From Hanleya hanleyi (Eukaryota; Mollusca; Polyplacophora; Lepidopleurida; Hanleyidae), in the NCBI GenBank assembly GCA_036873755.1, contig JAVTVY010017248.1, positions 1-64,000 of the forward strand: DNA of 64,000 nucleotides, in the 5' to 3' direction. Below the pieces are notes generated by a model. The model saw only the letters and a program-made list of their open reading frames with translations. It did no database searches and was not told the origin of the DNA. Numbering within the stretch: the first letter of the stretch is position 1; each line of letters opens with the position of its first letter. The translations under genes were made by a program, and so were the position numbers. Positions 11,253 to 22,179 of the stretch are shown piece after piece.

Positions 11253-11479
11253 TTGACTCGACGTCACGGCGGCAATGACGTCCTTTTGCGCCTTTTATGG
11301 CTACCAGGATGTGGGTATGCATTATCGGGGAGTTCCCTGCTGGAAATGGAGTTCGCCAAAGAGGGATTCTGTCTCCCCTGTTCTTTAATGTCTACATACA
11401 TGAACTCGACATCAAAATATCTCGGTCCAATTTAGGATGTAATGTACCGGAGTCTCCTTTAACCACCTATACTTATACG
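11253..11479 (+). pseudogene. Second LINE reverse transcriptase, first fragment
   Basis: The open frame holds EFPAGNGVRQRGILSPLFFN VYIHEL, the RT motif B region (GxRQGxxLSPxLFNxYxxxL) of a non-LTR retrotransposon different from the one at 4420. Coding stops at 11479, where an insertion begins; it continues at 11789 with the catalytic YADD. Frame slips are also present. Continuation blocks lie at 11789-11905 and 15925-16300. Confidence 0.75.
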
Positions 11480-11788
11480 TAGCCTATAGTGTTGAACCCT
11501 TCTACGGAGAGCCAATGATCGGCTGATGCAGCAACAACAACATTTTCCCAGTTAGACGCCAGATTTTGAAATCGAAAACGAGGCCGCGCTATGTCATCGG
11601 TCAACTGAGACAGTCACATGGTTGTGTATGAAGATTGTGGTGGCTCCTATAAATAGTGATACAATGAGAATGCTCGTCTTAGTTAAAAATGGCGGGGTGA
11701 ATGACCAATCACTGAAGGGGAGACAGCTGGAACAGTACACTATCACTGTCTGTTAATATCTTGATTTAACAGACAGTACTACATAAGT
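11480..11788. mobile_element. 309-bp insertion with 13-bp target duplication in LINE RT
   Basis: CTATACTTATACG occurs at 11467-11479 and again at 11789-11801, exactly bracketing this insert. It has no recognisable ORF. Removal restores continuity just before the RT YADD motif. The class is unknown; a 13-bp duplication suits a SINE-like retroposition, but no poly(A) tail is obvious. Confidence 0.65.
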
Positions 11789-11905
11789 CTATACTTATAC
11801 GCTGACGACTTATGCCTTATTAGTCCCTCTGCCAAGAGCCTTCAGCATTCCACTTGATATATGTGATATTTTTGCGACTGACAATAATATTGTCTTCAAC
11901 ACTAA
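11789..11905 (+). pseudogene. Second LINE reverse transcriptase, YADD fragment
   Basis: Reads LYADDLCLISPSA at about 11790-11830, the catalytic motif C, followed after one slip by DICDIFATDNNIVFNTN. The coding then stops at the edge of a 4 kb insertion (11905-15925). Confidence 0.75.
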
Positions 11906-12599
11906 TAGTGGAGCAATATTGTGCACAAAACTAGCCAAATTGTGCACTTCGAGGTAAAAGCATGAAACTTGGCATGGTAGTAGCCAAAGATGTCCTGACC
12001 ATTTTCTGATAGGGTGCACCTAATTTTATAATAAGGAAGGACGCCCGATTTTGACAGCATGGTAATTCTTCTTACCTTTCTACTAGCTGATATCTATAGT
12101 ATCACCCTGCTGCACGTAACCATTTCTCTAAACGAAGATATAACAATTGCTTGTTGATCGCACCCACTCGCCACTACAGAGTTAATCGTGTCCGGAATTG
12201 AATACCTGGCGGGTCAAAATCCGCACTTTTTCGGGAAGCGAAAATGATGATTCCTTTATGGCGATAAAATTTTACAAAAAACGAGTAGGTCGACCCCCTG
12301 TTTTTTTCGCCATTTTAAATTGTTCCTTGGACGGGAAACACTTTAACATACATAAAAAGAAAATCATTTCATACGTTTTCTCTGGGTTGCGGGTAGAATT
12401 TGACACATTTTCATATATTTTATGGAGTTTTCCAGAAAAGTTGAAGAAGGTTTAAGGAGGATTGTACGTATTTTATATTCAATTTCAATAGCTCATTTAG
12501 AAAATATATACTTTTACAGGGTTTTTGTTAAAGATTTTACATCAATTTGTGGCCGAAGATTCGAACCCATGCCTGTTTTTAGCCGCACATCATTTAGGT

Positions 12600-12990
12600 G
12601 TGGAATGCACCCATAAGGACTCACTCATTTTATTCCAATATGGCCGCCAAATTCAAGATAGACGCCAATATAATGGTCAAATACAGCAATATGATAATAA
12701 TACTGTTTATTGTTTTAGTCGAAGTCATGAAACTTGCAGCGATGCTTGTTATTAATGCTCTAGTCCGTTTTCAAGAAAGATCTGTAAAATTATTTTCCAA
12801 GGTGGCCGCCAAATTCAAAATGGCGGCCATGATAATGGTCAAATTAGTGGTAAATCATCATATAATGCGTAAAGGATTATGTCTGTATTGTGCACTTAAT
12901 GTATTGTGCTGAAGCCAAGCAAATAATTCCTGCTACGAATAAACTTTATCTTTCACGGTAAAATGACAGTCGTATTCAAGATGGCTGCCA
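12600..12990. repeat. ATGGCCGCCAAATTCAA-type repeats in the left arm
   Basis: The motif or its complement occurs at about 12640, 12800, 12823, 12975 and 15780. Frames open here (12598-12912 and others) are repeat-derived and not called as genes. Confidence 0.5.
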
Positions 12991-13117
12991 AAAGAAACGC
13001 ATTTTAATATGAAAAAACAGTCCAAGGACCACTTTCTGGATCTTGGAGCAACGTCGGTCCTCGGAAACATAGTAAGAATTCAAGCTTTGGTCCTCATCTT
13101 ACGGTTTATACGTGTAC

Positions 13118-13172
13118 ACACACGCCCGCACACACACACACACACGCACACACACACACACACACACATACA
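13118..13172 (+). repeat. (CA)n microsatellite
   Basis: Almost uninterrupted CA dinucleotides just upstream of the copy B zinc-finger gene. Confidence 0.9.
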
Positions 13173-13199
13173 TGATTCAAGTGTGGACAGGCAGGACGG

Positions 13200-13384
13200 C
13201 GATGCGGCGATTGGTGGCGAGAACAACGTAGGGGAGTTTTTTGTAGGGAAGGTTTATGAAAGTGGCGGTATACCGGAATTTTCGTCGAAACCGGTTGTGC
13301 TAAAAATAGATCGCCAGCTAGCGCACTATCAAAGCAAACGTTCTGACTCTTTCAGCAGTCATTCGTTCAACCACTTACGCCACG
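13200..13384 (+). promoter_or_regulatory. Degenerate promoter of the zinc-finger/polymerase gene (copy B)
   Basis: 'gattggtggcgagaacaacgta' described by the CCAAT-box complement ATTGG, followed by TTTATGAAAGTGGCGG, aligns with the promoter at 24880-24985 where the second block is TTATAAAAGTGGCGG. Both lie upstream of an ATG that starts MFSC plus a C2H2 finger. Confidence 0.5.
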
Positions 13385-13870
13385 ATGTTCTCGTGTACCA
13401 GTTGCTCCAAGTCCTTTACACGCTTGCACGACTTACAACGCCATGAGTCTACCATCCACGATGCTACTGCCCAGTACACATGCGAGACCTGCGGGGATAC
13501 ATTTAATCGCCTGGATAGTTTACAGTGCCATGAACGGTTTCTCCATGAGAAATCCAGGCATCAAATGTGGGGACTGTGGACACCACTTCAGACTACACAG
13601 TCAGTTGAGATCTCACCAAAGTGTAATCCATGGACATGCACGCTTGAAGGTTGAGGAAGCCTAGGGTTTGACTCCATACTTGTGTCTACTTTTCAAGATC
13701 CTGTTGGCGAGTATACATGTTCGATCTGCAGGAAGTCATTTAGTCGTAAGGATAATTTACGGTGACATCAACGTTCGGTCCAAAGAGCACCCAGCCATGA
13801 ATGCCAGCATTGCGGTCGATTCTTCAGACTCCACAGTCAGTTGAGCCCCATCAATCCGAAAGACATCCAC
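13385..13870 (+). pseudogene. C2H2 zinc-finger N-terminus of Polinton polymerase gene (copy B)
   Basis: ATG at 13385 opens MFSCTSCSKSFTRLHDLQRH, a C2H2 finger, then YTCETCGDTFNRLDSLQCHE. A third finger (CGDCGHHFRLHSQLRSH) is in another frame, and degraded fingers (YTCSICRKSFSRKDNL, CQHCGRFFRLH) follow to about 13845. The first two fingers are close relatives of those at 24870 on the minus strand, which precede the polymerase N-terminal region. A stop and frame slips make it a pseudogene. DNA binding is expected for the family; in Polintons such fingers are fused or adjacent to polymerase B. Confidence 0.62.
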
Positions 13871-14018
13871 AGTTTGTGTTCCATTTTGTGTTCCATCCAT
13901 GACTTATACTGATACTTATTCTCATTCTGATTAAACAAGAGCCGTCTGAGATTAACTTCTGATTTGAGAAGAGCAGCTGACTATGCAGCCAAGATACGGA
14001 CAATAACATAAGTGAATA

Positions 14019-14085
14019 GTAAACACACCGATAGCGGCTCCCCCAGCGTGGGTGTGCTCTGATGGAGGGGATAATAAAATGACTG
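14019..14085 (+). promoter_or_regulatory. Conserved stem-loop (copy B)
   Basis: AAACACACCG (14021-14030) is followed by a C-rich loop, GTGGGTGTGCT and GGGGATAATAAAAT. It is the same layout as 88-150 and 37673-37735, including the polyadenylation-like AATAAAA. Confidence 0.45.
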
Positions 14086-14241
14086 ACCTGTAATCCTTGT
14101 TGTTGTTCTCTTATTTGACTAACCAATCGGAATAGCACTTATCACGGACTCGTAGAGCTACATATAAGCGCACATGTGTGATATCGCCTATAAAACACGT
14201 CCCTCTGGACCCCACACCCCCATTCCAACTGTTGCAGAGCC

Positions 14242-14604
14242 ATGACGCAGATCCATCCCTATGCCACTCGCATTTTACAGCATGTGACCGTGGTTAACTC
14301 ACTCATGGGTTACCGAGCAGTGGTTCGGTCCACCTTTGCGCTAACGCCGAAACCAGCAATGGCTCGTGGACCTCACAATGGTCTTTGTTCTATTGACTCT
14401 GACGCTGTGGCTATGACAGTTCTGTCCTCCAGCGAAAAAAAGAACGGCTCTTCAGAGCCTCCATGTCTTCCGAAAGAGAAACGGCTAACTAAGCACGATG
14501 TTCACACACACATGCACAAACACACACACACTCCTACCCACACACATACACACACACACACACACGCGCGCGTGCGCGCGCACTCACTCACTCACCATCG
14601 TTAG
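14242..14604 (+). pseudogene. Relative of the small Polinton membrane protein (copy B)
   Basis: The first 22 residues (MTQIHPYATRILQHVTVVNS...) match the start at 34134 in copy 2 (PYATRILQH, VVNSL), and the upstream DNA matches 33965-34130, including the 'tataaaacacgtc' block. After about residue 45 the frame runs into unrelated sequence and a CA repeat that encodes alternating His/Thr, so the C-terminal membrane segment is absent. The family function is unknown. Confidence 0.5.
14500..14598 (+). repeat. (CA)n/(CG)n/(ACTC)n microsatellite
   Basis: CA-rich run followed by alternating CG and three ACTC units. Confidence 0.85.
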
Positions 14605-14649
14605 TGCGTCCATGCCTTAAGATGGGGGTCGGGCACGCCTCACGGGCAA

Positions 14650-15690
14650 TTTGGACCACGGATGGTCCATCTGTACCCCAAACACCTTCCTTCACAGGCC
14701 AAAATGCCCACATTGGATACTACTCCGATTGATTACATCACCAATGATGTCACAGATGACGTGGACATCCCTCAAGTCGTGGTCTACACACCAAGGACTT
14801 CACAATGACACCTCATACGACGCATTCGGACCAAGAATGGCCCTTCAATCGCTCAAAAACATTCCCACGCATGCCCTGAATGACATCTTGATGTTACTAC
14901 TGCCCAACTGAGCATGCGTAGCGCAATGCGACTTCCAACAAAACCATACCATTCGTTTTCTACATGCAGACAGCTACAGGATTGCACCCAACACGGTCTA
15001 TTCGGACCATGGATGGTCCATCTCTACCCCAAAAACCTCCCTTCACACCCCCAAAATGCCCACTTTGGCTACTTCTCCTACTGATGACCTCACCGATGAC
15101 GCCACAGACGACGTGGACATCCCTCAAGTCGTGGTATACACACCGAGGGCTTCACTCTGACACCTCACATGACGCATTCGGACCAAGAATGGTCCCTCAA
15201 TCGCTCAAATATACGCATGCGCACTTCCAGAATGACCACTTTACTTACTACACCTCAACTGCCCATGCGCAGATTCGCGCGACTTCCAATCAAAAACACG
15301 CCAGTCTGACTCAACCCCACGAAAGCTTCACTAGGATACCCCAACCGGTCCATTTGGATCAAATATGGGTCCCTTGATTGCCCATTTCCCACGTCCAAAA
15401 TGACATCTTTCGTTACTACTGCCCAACTGCGCATGCGTAGCACAATGCGACTTCCAACAAATACCATACCATTCGTCGTCTACATGCAGAGAGCTACAAG
15501 TTGACACACCACACGATCCATTCGGACCACGGATGGACCATCTCTACCCCAGACATCTTCCTTCACACCCCTCAAATGCCCACTTTGGCTACTACTCCTA
15601 GTGATGACGTCATCAGTGACAACACAGAGGACGTGGACATCCCTCAAGTCGTAGTAAACACCCCGACACAAAATGGAAAATGACGGAGAC
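14650..15690 (+). repeat. Three long direct repeats derived from a Polinton terminal region
   Basis: A block starting 'ggaccacggatggtccatct' recurs at about 14653, 15004 and 15525. Each is followed by 'aaaatgcccac', a TGACG-rich stretch and 'gacgtggacatccctcaagtcgt'. Between them lie 'actgcccaactg.gcatgcgtag' blocks related to the NRF-1-like core of the terminal arrays. Several frames open across the block; they are not credible genes. Confidence 0.6.
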
Positions 15691-15924
15691 ACCAATAGCT
15701 AGCATCATGCCAAGTTTTTAGGCTTGTGACACAAATCAAGCAATGAACTAAGGTAATTTCAGTATTTGGCCATTATTATGGCGGCCATTTTGAATTTAGC
15801 GGCCATGTTGGAAAAAAATTGTGTGGGTCCTTATCAGAAATTGATCGGGTCATCTTTAGCTACTACTATGCCAAGTTTCGTGCTTTTACCTCGAAGTGCA
15901 CAATGTTTTCACCATATTGCTCTA

Positions 15925-16310
15925 CTATAAGAAATGCTTATGCATGTGTTTTCGATCAAAAAAGTTCAATGACCTTAAAGTGACCTCTATTAAACTGTCT
16001 GGCTCACAGCTGAATTATGTTGACAACGTCAAATATTTTGATCATTTTATTTCCAGCGCTGAGAGTGATGATATGTCTGTGCAAACTAGAAAATTATGCA
16101 TTCGTGCCAACATTTTGGCCCGAAAGTTCTCAGCTTTCTCAAGAGTGTGTTCTCAAGATGCGAAGAAGCAACTTTTCTCGTCGTACTGTACCAGTATCTA
16201 TTGCAGCCATCTGCGGTCTTCATACTCGTCATGTAACTGAAAAAAAAACTGCGTGTCACATACAACAACGTATTTCGCTGGTTAATGCACTCCCCGCGCA
16301 ATTGTAGTGC
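15925..16310 (+). pseudogene. Second LINE reverse transcriptase, C-terminal fragment
   Basis: Continues the RT of 11253-11905: CMCFRSKKFNDLKV, VKYFDHFISS, MSVQTRKLCIRANILARKFS and QLFSSYCTSIYCSHL in a frame open to 16240. This is the typical post-palm region of a non-LTR RT. The remainder to about 16550 is a degraded tail ending near 'aataaaaaagtattattatt'. Confidence 0.72.
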
Positions 16311-16589
16311 TACTTACATGTTTGGGATTAACTCTGTGCTCAGTTTTAAATGTTATTAAAAGGTTATTCGACGCCAGATTAATTCTCTACGGAACAGACT
16401 TATGTCGACAGACAACTTCTTACTTACAAATCTTTCCGATTTGTCTCAGACTTCGCGTTTAGTTTGTCGTTGGTCTCGCAAAATCTATGTAACTCGCTAG
16501 TAATTTGTCTTTTGGCTGACATCTTATTATTTATTTGTTCATTCTATAGACCATCTGTGTCTGAAATAAAAAAGTATTATTATTATATT

Positions 16590-16810
16590 AAAGAGTTCTA
16601 TCTCGGGACTGTCCTATTGTACCTATGATTGGGCTTGGCCCCTTATGAAAGATATGCCAGGGATATACAGAATTTATACTCCCAAAAATATCTGAAACAA
16701 CTGCTCTGAGGTACATGAGTACATATAGCAATGTTATAATAAAACTTCTATACTCAGGCTGTTGTGATGTCGGGGCATACCAGGAGAGTGGGTATGTTTA
16801 TAGACATGTT
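16590..16810 (-). repeat. Inverted-repeat arm (right) of the 8030 family
   Basis: The reverse complement matches 8030-8210 over about 200 bp ('cataaacatacccactctcc' equivalent at the outer side, 'acagtcccgagat' at the inner side). Confidence 0.55.
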
Positions 16811-17640
16811 CTTGTATTGCAGCGATCTATTTAACGCTGTCAGAAAATTAAATGTAAAAACTGATGCTCATAGCACTCTTTCGCCAATTTTGTAACCTTG
16901 TGCCACTCTGCGTCTTCCCGTTTGTTTTGTAGATATTTTGAAACGATCCCCTATTACAATTCTAAACTAATTTGTACGTTTGACAAAACAATACATAGCT
17001 AAGACGTCAACTGAATCTGAATGTCTAAATCACGGAACTAAATTATTTTTGGTGGCTGACATTCGAGAAACCCGTCCTACAATGCAGTAGTTAGTGTTTT
17101 TTTCTAATATCCTATGGTGAATGACGCTCGTTGAAGAATGTCACACACAAAAATCTTTTGACATAGTTTTTAATGCGTTTGACGCAATTTAATTGTATTT
17201 TGGAGATGGACCCTCTGTGAAATCACAGGTCAATGACGTCATAATACTTTTTTATATTAGACGATTGAAGAACCTTTGTGCAATCAATTGACACCAACCA
17301 TTTTGCCATATGCCCGGTACGAGTGAAGATATAGTCATTTTAATACCCCCATTTTAAAAGTAGAAATATACGGAAGCGTATTAGTGCCAGTGTGAAAAAA
17401 AAAAATCCGAGATTTATCTCCTAATTAGGAGATAATAAGTCCTTCCGTAGAAATATGCAATCCAATTGCTCTTGTATTTTCTATTTTTTTTCATCATACG
17501 GCAAGAGTTTTCACCACCACATCCTACCTCATCTGAACGAAGAGAGTCTAAGCTTTCCGATGAGACATAGTTTGCCTCTGTGTACGGTGTGTACAGGGGG
17601 GGGGGGGGGGCATTTTATTCCTAAAAACAGGGTCCCGGCC
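16811..17640. other. Right part of the insertion block, no gene seen
   Basis: AT-rich, with a palindrome CTCCTAATTAGGAG at about 17418 and a 16-G run at about 17597. Its outer ~200 bp are the weak inverted counterpart of 4052-4200. Confidence 0.4.
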
Positions 17641-17649
17641 GCTCGTCTA

Positions 17650-18004
17650 TTTATACATTTCGGCATCAGTTTTGTGATTCTGCAGGTATACGGACAGCAG
17701 TTCCCAGCCAGGGCACTAACACCGAACTTTGGAGGCGAGAATTTCCTTCGCGTCTATCAGAGCCTGTTTACAGAGACAGGTCAAATCAGCCAGAATGAAG
17801 AGAATATCATTAGATAGACGTCGTTCTGTTTGGATCTGATCCCCACCTTAGAGAAGCACCATCAGCTGAACATCGCGAAGCAAGGCAGCTTACGCCAGCT
17901 TAATCCACTTTGCACGAGCCGTCCGAATACCATCAATGTGATTTGCTACACCGAGTTTGACAACATCATACAAGTGGACGCGCAACGTTCAGTGTGACTT
18001 CGCC
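17650..18004 (+). pseudogene. Polinton major capsid protein, 3' part (copy A)
   Basis: Resumes exactly where 4051 stopped: HFGISFVILQVYGQQFPA, NFGGENF, YQSLFTETGQISQNEENI, with a stop at 17815-17817. It is then readable in other frames through the equivalent of the TLFCFDLTP and VICYAEFDNIIQVD segments of 41239-41469. The split, the stop and the frameshifts show it is dead. Confidence 0.8.
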
Positions 18005-18009
18005 TCCTA

Positions 18010-18430
18010 ACACGGATACAGACCAGATTACCACCGTACTGGAAAATGGCCCAGTTCCCGCAAGACCATGTGTATCCTGTCTCAAACGTCCTCAACAAAG
18101 ATCCGATGATTCGTCCCGCTCAACATTGGGTGGCCGTATACTTGATAGAAGACCAGGGCGAATACCTTGAACCGTACGGCTGCCACCCCTCAATCCCGAA
18201 TTAATGGCCTTCATGGACAAAGGTACAGAGACGTGGTGCTGGAACAGTCAAACGTTGCAAGCCCTGAGTAGTAGCGTGTGCGGCCAGTACTGCCTGTTTT
18301 ATCGCACAGATATTTGACGTGTACCACCAGGTCGAAGATCGAGATGTACTGATGTACGACTGGGCCGGAGATCATTTCAATGTACAAGCTCCGTTCTGGA
18401 CTTCAGTTCTCATGCGTTATTGTTTACTGA
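18010..18430 (+). pseudogene. Polinton adenain-like maturation protease (copy A)
   Basis: DNA matches 41471-42081. The usual start codon has become ACG. Catalytic-site DNA is retained: QHWVAVYLIED (His) near 18130, YLEPYG (acidic residue) near 18170, and SSVCGQYCLFYR (nucleophilic Cys, CGQYC intact here) near 18275-18305. Frameshifts lie between these blocks and after YCLFY. FNVQAPFW marks the C-terminus and a TGA lies at 18428. The enzyme family processes capsid precursors. It lies between capsid (upstream) and the convergent polymerase gene (downstream). Confidence 0.72.
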
Positions 18431-18580
18431 AAATCCAAACTACAATAGTGGTGACAGTAGGAATTAATAATTTACAACAAGGATCCTTGAGACGTTGTCG
18501 TGTTTACATTAAGAATACAAGAATGCAATATGAGTGACATATTAATGCGTAAGTGTGACAGTCCATTAGCATTGCAATGT

Positions 18581-21440
18581 TTAAATGTCCAAATATATCG
18601 TGACCACACCATCGTCCAGGACTTGGGGAAGAAATACGCAAAGGCGTCTCGCTGCTGGATGTAGGAGCGCATCTGGTTCTCGACGACCCGGAATCCTTTG
18701 TTGGTCCCACTGGCACGGGTTGTACCCTGTGGCACCTAGAGGAACAGGGATTTGTCAATGCTGGGGTCGCGTCGACTCACCCCCTTACAACTGAACATAT
18801 TGGTGTTGTCCCCGCCATAACAATAATAGGTTTCGAGCAGAGGGCCACAATGGCTTCACCCGTTCACTCGAGTTTGAAGAGGCCGGGTGTTCTTTTGTCA
18901 TACTTGTAGTTGTCCTCGCGCTCAGTAATCGATCTCGTTTGGCTTCATAATATTCTTCCAGTTCGGATTTGACGAAGGATTCCAATTCTTTATTAGAGAG
19001 AGTGATGCACACGGAATCGGTGCCCATTTTCAGAAGTTGCCAGTCCGCAGAGACGAAGAATACGTGCATAAAATCGTACAGGAATTCCAGCATCAGCAAG
19101 TTAGCATATTGGTACAATATGCATCCGATCTTCAGCGGCAGGTGGTCTTTTTGGCCGACGTGATTTGGTAGATGGTGTTATCAATAGGATGCATCCAACG
19201 GAACTGCGGCGAGTTGATGCGCCGTCGGGCTTGCCTCTCAGCACAGATATGCACGTTCACGTGGCGGTCCTGATTGATGCATTGCCAACCGGTTTCATGG
19301 ATTCTCCGATGATGGCTTCGGTGGGATCGGTATCTACATGGCGACAGGCGGTGGTGAAGACCTCATCAAATTCACGAAAACAGGCATCGGGGTTGAATTC
19401 CATCACTTGATAGACACGGGTGATTTCAGGCCGTGACAAATACCCTAACGTAGTAAAGGGGTACAGAGGAGGGCCTTGTCGTCAAACATGCTGTCGATCA
19501 ACATAAGCCGGGATTGTGTCGGATAGTTGTGGGCTTCAGCGTATGGGCGCATGTGGTCCCCGATGCCATCTCCATTCACCTCGGTGTTTTTGAAAATGGG
19601 TGGGCATTCCACAAACACTTTCAGGTGTCTTTCAGGTACTCGGGGACATGCATGTCACATTCAACGATACCGAAGAGCTGGTTCGAATGGACGTCATCGA
19701 GAAGCTGGGAGTGGTCCAGATCCAATGCTGATCCAATGGTCGCTTATGTATGCTGATAGATGAACCGCCGCAACCAGGGGTCTTTCATTGCATGAAACTC
19801 ACACTCTCACACCTCGTGGTAATCGTACCCCAAACCCATGCGATATTCTCTGTTCTGCTTTACCTCCTCTGAAGGGAGTCCTCGTCGCTCATTGTAGCGG
19901 CGGTGGTCATGGGCGTTGATCATCAGGCCACACTCGTGCCCGAGCTAATAGCACCAATGAAATTAAAAGACGGTCGGTCGTTGACTGATGAGGGCAGTAC
20001 CGTCTACGGGAAGGCGTCGATCTCCGATCCGCTCCTTGATGTTGTTGGCCTGCTGGCGGATGATGATGCCGAGGGAGTCTCCGACCCAATCAAGCCAGCA
20101 TTGTACCAGACGTGCATGGGACCGTTGTGCATTGAAATGATCATCTCCAGGGAGCATCTGGGTGTAATACCCGGCCGGCATCGGTTTGGCCATACAGGAT
20201 CCGATGATCTTATCGCACAGTTTTCCTCCTCCAATATATGTTAGACCTGGTGCATGGTAGCGGTGAAACATCAGACTTGAGCTACCCACGATGTTCTGTT
20301 TGAGGCACGTGTGCATGTCGGTGTTCTTTTTGTCAATGAGGGAGAAGAACGTGGGCAGATCGTGAAGCAGATACCCAGCGCGAGTCCGGGTAGGCTGACA
20401 CTCTCCTTAAATATATCCAATCCCATACCCTGATAGAATCAGAACATCTTCTCGGTCGCTTTCAGGAAAGGCACGACATCCAAGTTCATGTACCACACCA
20501 GGAAATCGTGGACAGTCGGAATGCCTTCACCGATTCATACTTGCTGGAGTTCAGTGTAAGTTGTTTCGGGTGACTTCTTTCCTGTCATTGTAGAAGGCGG
20601 CTCGAGGTGGGAGTTGCGTCTCCTCCAGACGGTCATGTAGTTATACGGGAAATGACATTTTGTTGTGTACAGTCGTGGGCTTTCATCCACTGATTTTGAC
20701 TAGTTGGGCGCCAGATAATTTTGAACATCTAAGAATCGAAGCGCGGTGGTGGAGAGGGCCACGTGGTCGTTAGTCTTCTTCATGACGAATTTGACATTAC
20801 CGGCTTTGACGAGGTAGGGGTACAAAAAAACCATGATGACATTGAGATCGTAACGTCCCGAGTTAAATACGATCACAGGCAATTGATTGAAATGTTCCAG
20901 TAATGGCAGCTTGAGTCTCTGGGAGTACGGCGGTTTGACTGAGACATCCCCGTCTTCTTCGTCCTCGGTGTCAGTGTCGGCTAATGTCGGAATACTTGCG
21001 TTCAGTTTACTGATGAACGGTTGGAAGGTTATCATCAGGTGCACGACACTGGCTTGACTAAGGGTCTCCAAGTAGGTCATCATTCGAGCAATAAGGTCAT
21101 GGGATCACCAGTAGAGTCCAAACAGACGGGAGCCGCGTCATAGCCAGGAACGACATCGCGTGCATTGCGTTTTAGCGGTCGCCGCCTCCATGGGTTCAAG
21201 GATAGATTCGAAGTCATACACTACCCGATATGAGAAATAGCGTTGTGCAGTGGGAACTCAAAATGGTGGGTGTATTGTGGAACTCACCATCCAAGTACTT
21301 TTGTAAGATGGTGTTACCACAGATCTTTTCGTGGCTGTGTAAATGGTATGGCTTTTTAAACACCCTATGACATTGCTGGCAGCTGTAGGAATGGGCATAG
21401 TGTTCATGTTGGTGATATAAGAAAAATGCCCTCACTCCAC
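18581..21440 (-). pseudogene. Polinton protein-primed DNA polymerase B, exonuclease and polymerase parts (copy A)
   Basis: Read from right to left: a C2H2 finger (SCQQCHRVFKKPYHLHSHE, about 21300-21375); Exo I core VVYDFES near 21215; Exo II FNSGRYDLN near 20850; the region KLCDKIIG near 20210; a block with LDWVGDSLGI and RRLPVDG near 19995-20090; FGIVECDMHVPEYLK near 19640-19690; palm motif C near 19015-19030, which reads KMGTDS; GTNKGFRV near 18690; and the C-terminus ending YLDI plus stop at 18581. At least a dozen stops and frameshifts separate these. Motif C normally has Asp-Thr-Asp; here the first Asp is Gly, one transition away. The gene is convergent with the protease, the usual Polinton layout. 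Confidence 0.82.
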
Positions 21441-21539
21441 AGTCTCATTTTTTAAATGATGAATTTGCCGTCTTCCTACTACTCCCGTCTGATTTCACCG
21501 GTCCAGATCTGGAGTCCAAGTCCGTTATTGGAGTCCAAT

Positions 21540-21915
21540 TCCGTTATATATCTGAATATATCGCCAAAAATCTGGAAAAACGGACCGAACCGATGGACAT
21601 TTTTCCCGCGGAGTACACTACAAAGTGTGAGTACTTATTTGCTGATGCTGTAGAGTAGGATAGGAGGGGCCGTTTGTCGAATTCCGCTGAAAAGGTATGA
21701 TTCGTACGCGCGTTGAGCACGCAGGTCAGGGATGGTCTTTTCAGAGTGGAGGTGGAACACCTTTCTTGTCCAAATGACCTGTGTGCGGCGCTCGTGGCAT
21801 AGAGTCCGACTGGTGTGGTTTGTATTGGAAGTGTCGTCAATCTGCACAGGTAGTGTGGTGGAGTAGTAGAAGAAGGGCGTTGGCGTGGAAGTTTTGGGGT
21901 AAAAGTTGACAATGC
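21540..21915 (-). other. Possible Polinton-derived coding remnant, unassigned
   Basis: A 122-codon frame and an overlapping 70-codon frame are open on the minus strand upstream of the polymerase fragment, where the region between its N-terminal and exonuclease parts would be expected. Neither shows a motif I can name. They may be a decayed stretch of the same gene. Confidence 0.25.
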
Positions 21916-22075
21916 AAAGGCCGAGTCGGATCTCAGTTTTAAGAGTTCGTGGGGGAGAGTCAGGCTGTGATGAGATTTAGTGAAACTGCCGTCAATCTGT
22001 GCACAGGCAGTTATGCTCTAGTAGAAAGAGGGCATTGGAATGGATGTTTAGGGATATAGCGGTATCTCTTGTTCA
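21830..22075 (+). repeat. Imperfect ~155-bp duplication
   Basis: 'cgtcaatctgcacaggtagt...tagtagaagaaggg' (21835) recurs diverged as 'cgtcaatctgtgcacaggcagt...tagtagaaagaggg' (21992). Confidence 0.5.
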
Positions 22076-22179
22076 GTGTCTAGTGAACGTGCTATAGCAC
22101 TCAGAGCATGCATTGTCCATGTTGACGGATGAACGTGGACTGTGCACGTTCTTAGGATACGCTTGTTTCTATGGACTTA

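Larger units (their letters stand above)
11905..15925. mobile_element. 4 kb TIR element inserted in LINE RT and carrying Polinton fragments
   Basis: The two edges are inverted copies: left TAGTGGAGCAATATTGTG... through 'cttcgaggtaaaagcatgaaacttggcat', right the complement ending 'tattgctctactat'. The left arm is interrupted at about 12015-12600, after which the match resumes (ATGGCCGCCAAATTCAA at 12640 against its complement near 15780). The arms total about 270 bp. LINE RT coding stops at 11905 and resumes at 15925, so the boundaries are well supported. Flanking TA dinucleotides could be the target duplication. Inside are Polinton copy B segments; no transposase was recognised. Confidence 0.68.
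4052..17649. mobile_element. 13.6 kb nested transposon block splitting the major capsid gene
   Basis: Capsid homology stops at 4051 and resumes in register at about 17650. The two edges resemble each other in inverted orientation: TTAGGCGAGCGGC at 4053-4065 against the complement of GCCGCTCGTCTA near 17639-17650. Further matches are 'ttttaggagtaaaatgc' (about 4087) against the complement of a similar stretch at about 17613-17630, and a common 'aaagctta' and 'ggatgtggt' deeper in. This suggests a DNA element with degraded terminal inverted repeats of roughly 150-200 bp that later collected other transposons. No transposase of its own was recognised and no clear target duplication could be defined. 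Confidence 0.5.

Noticed and set aside
13118..14598. CA tracts as terminal inverted repeats of copy B
   Set aside because: Both tracts are in the same orientation and lack flanking homology.
14242..14604. Full-length 120-residue protein with His/Thr repeats
   Set aside because: Only the first part is family-related; the rest is translated microsatellite.
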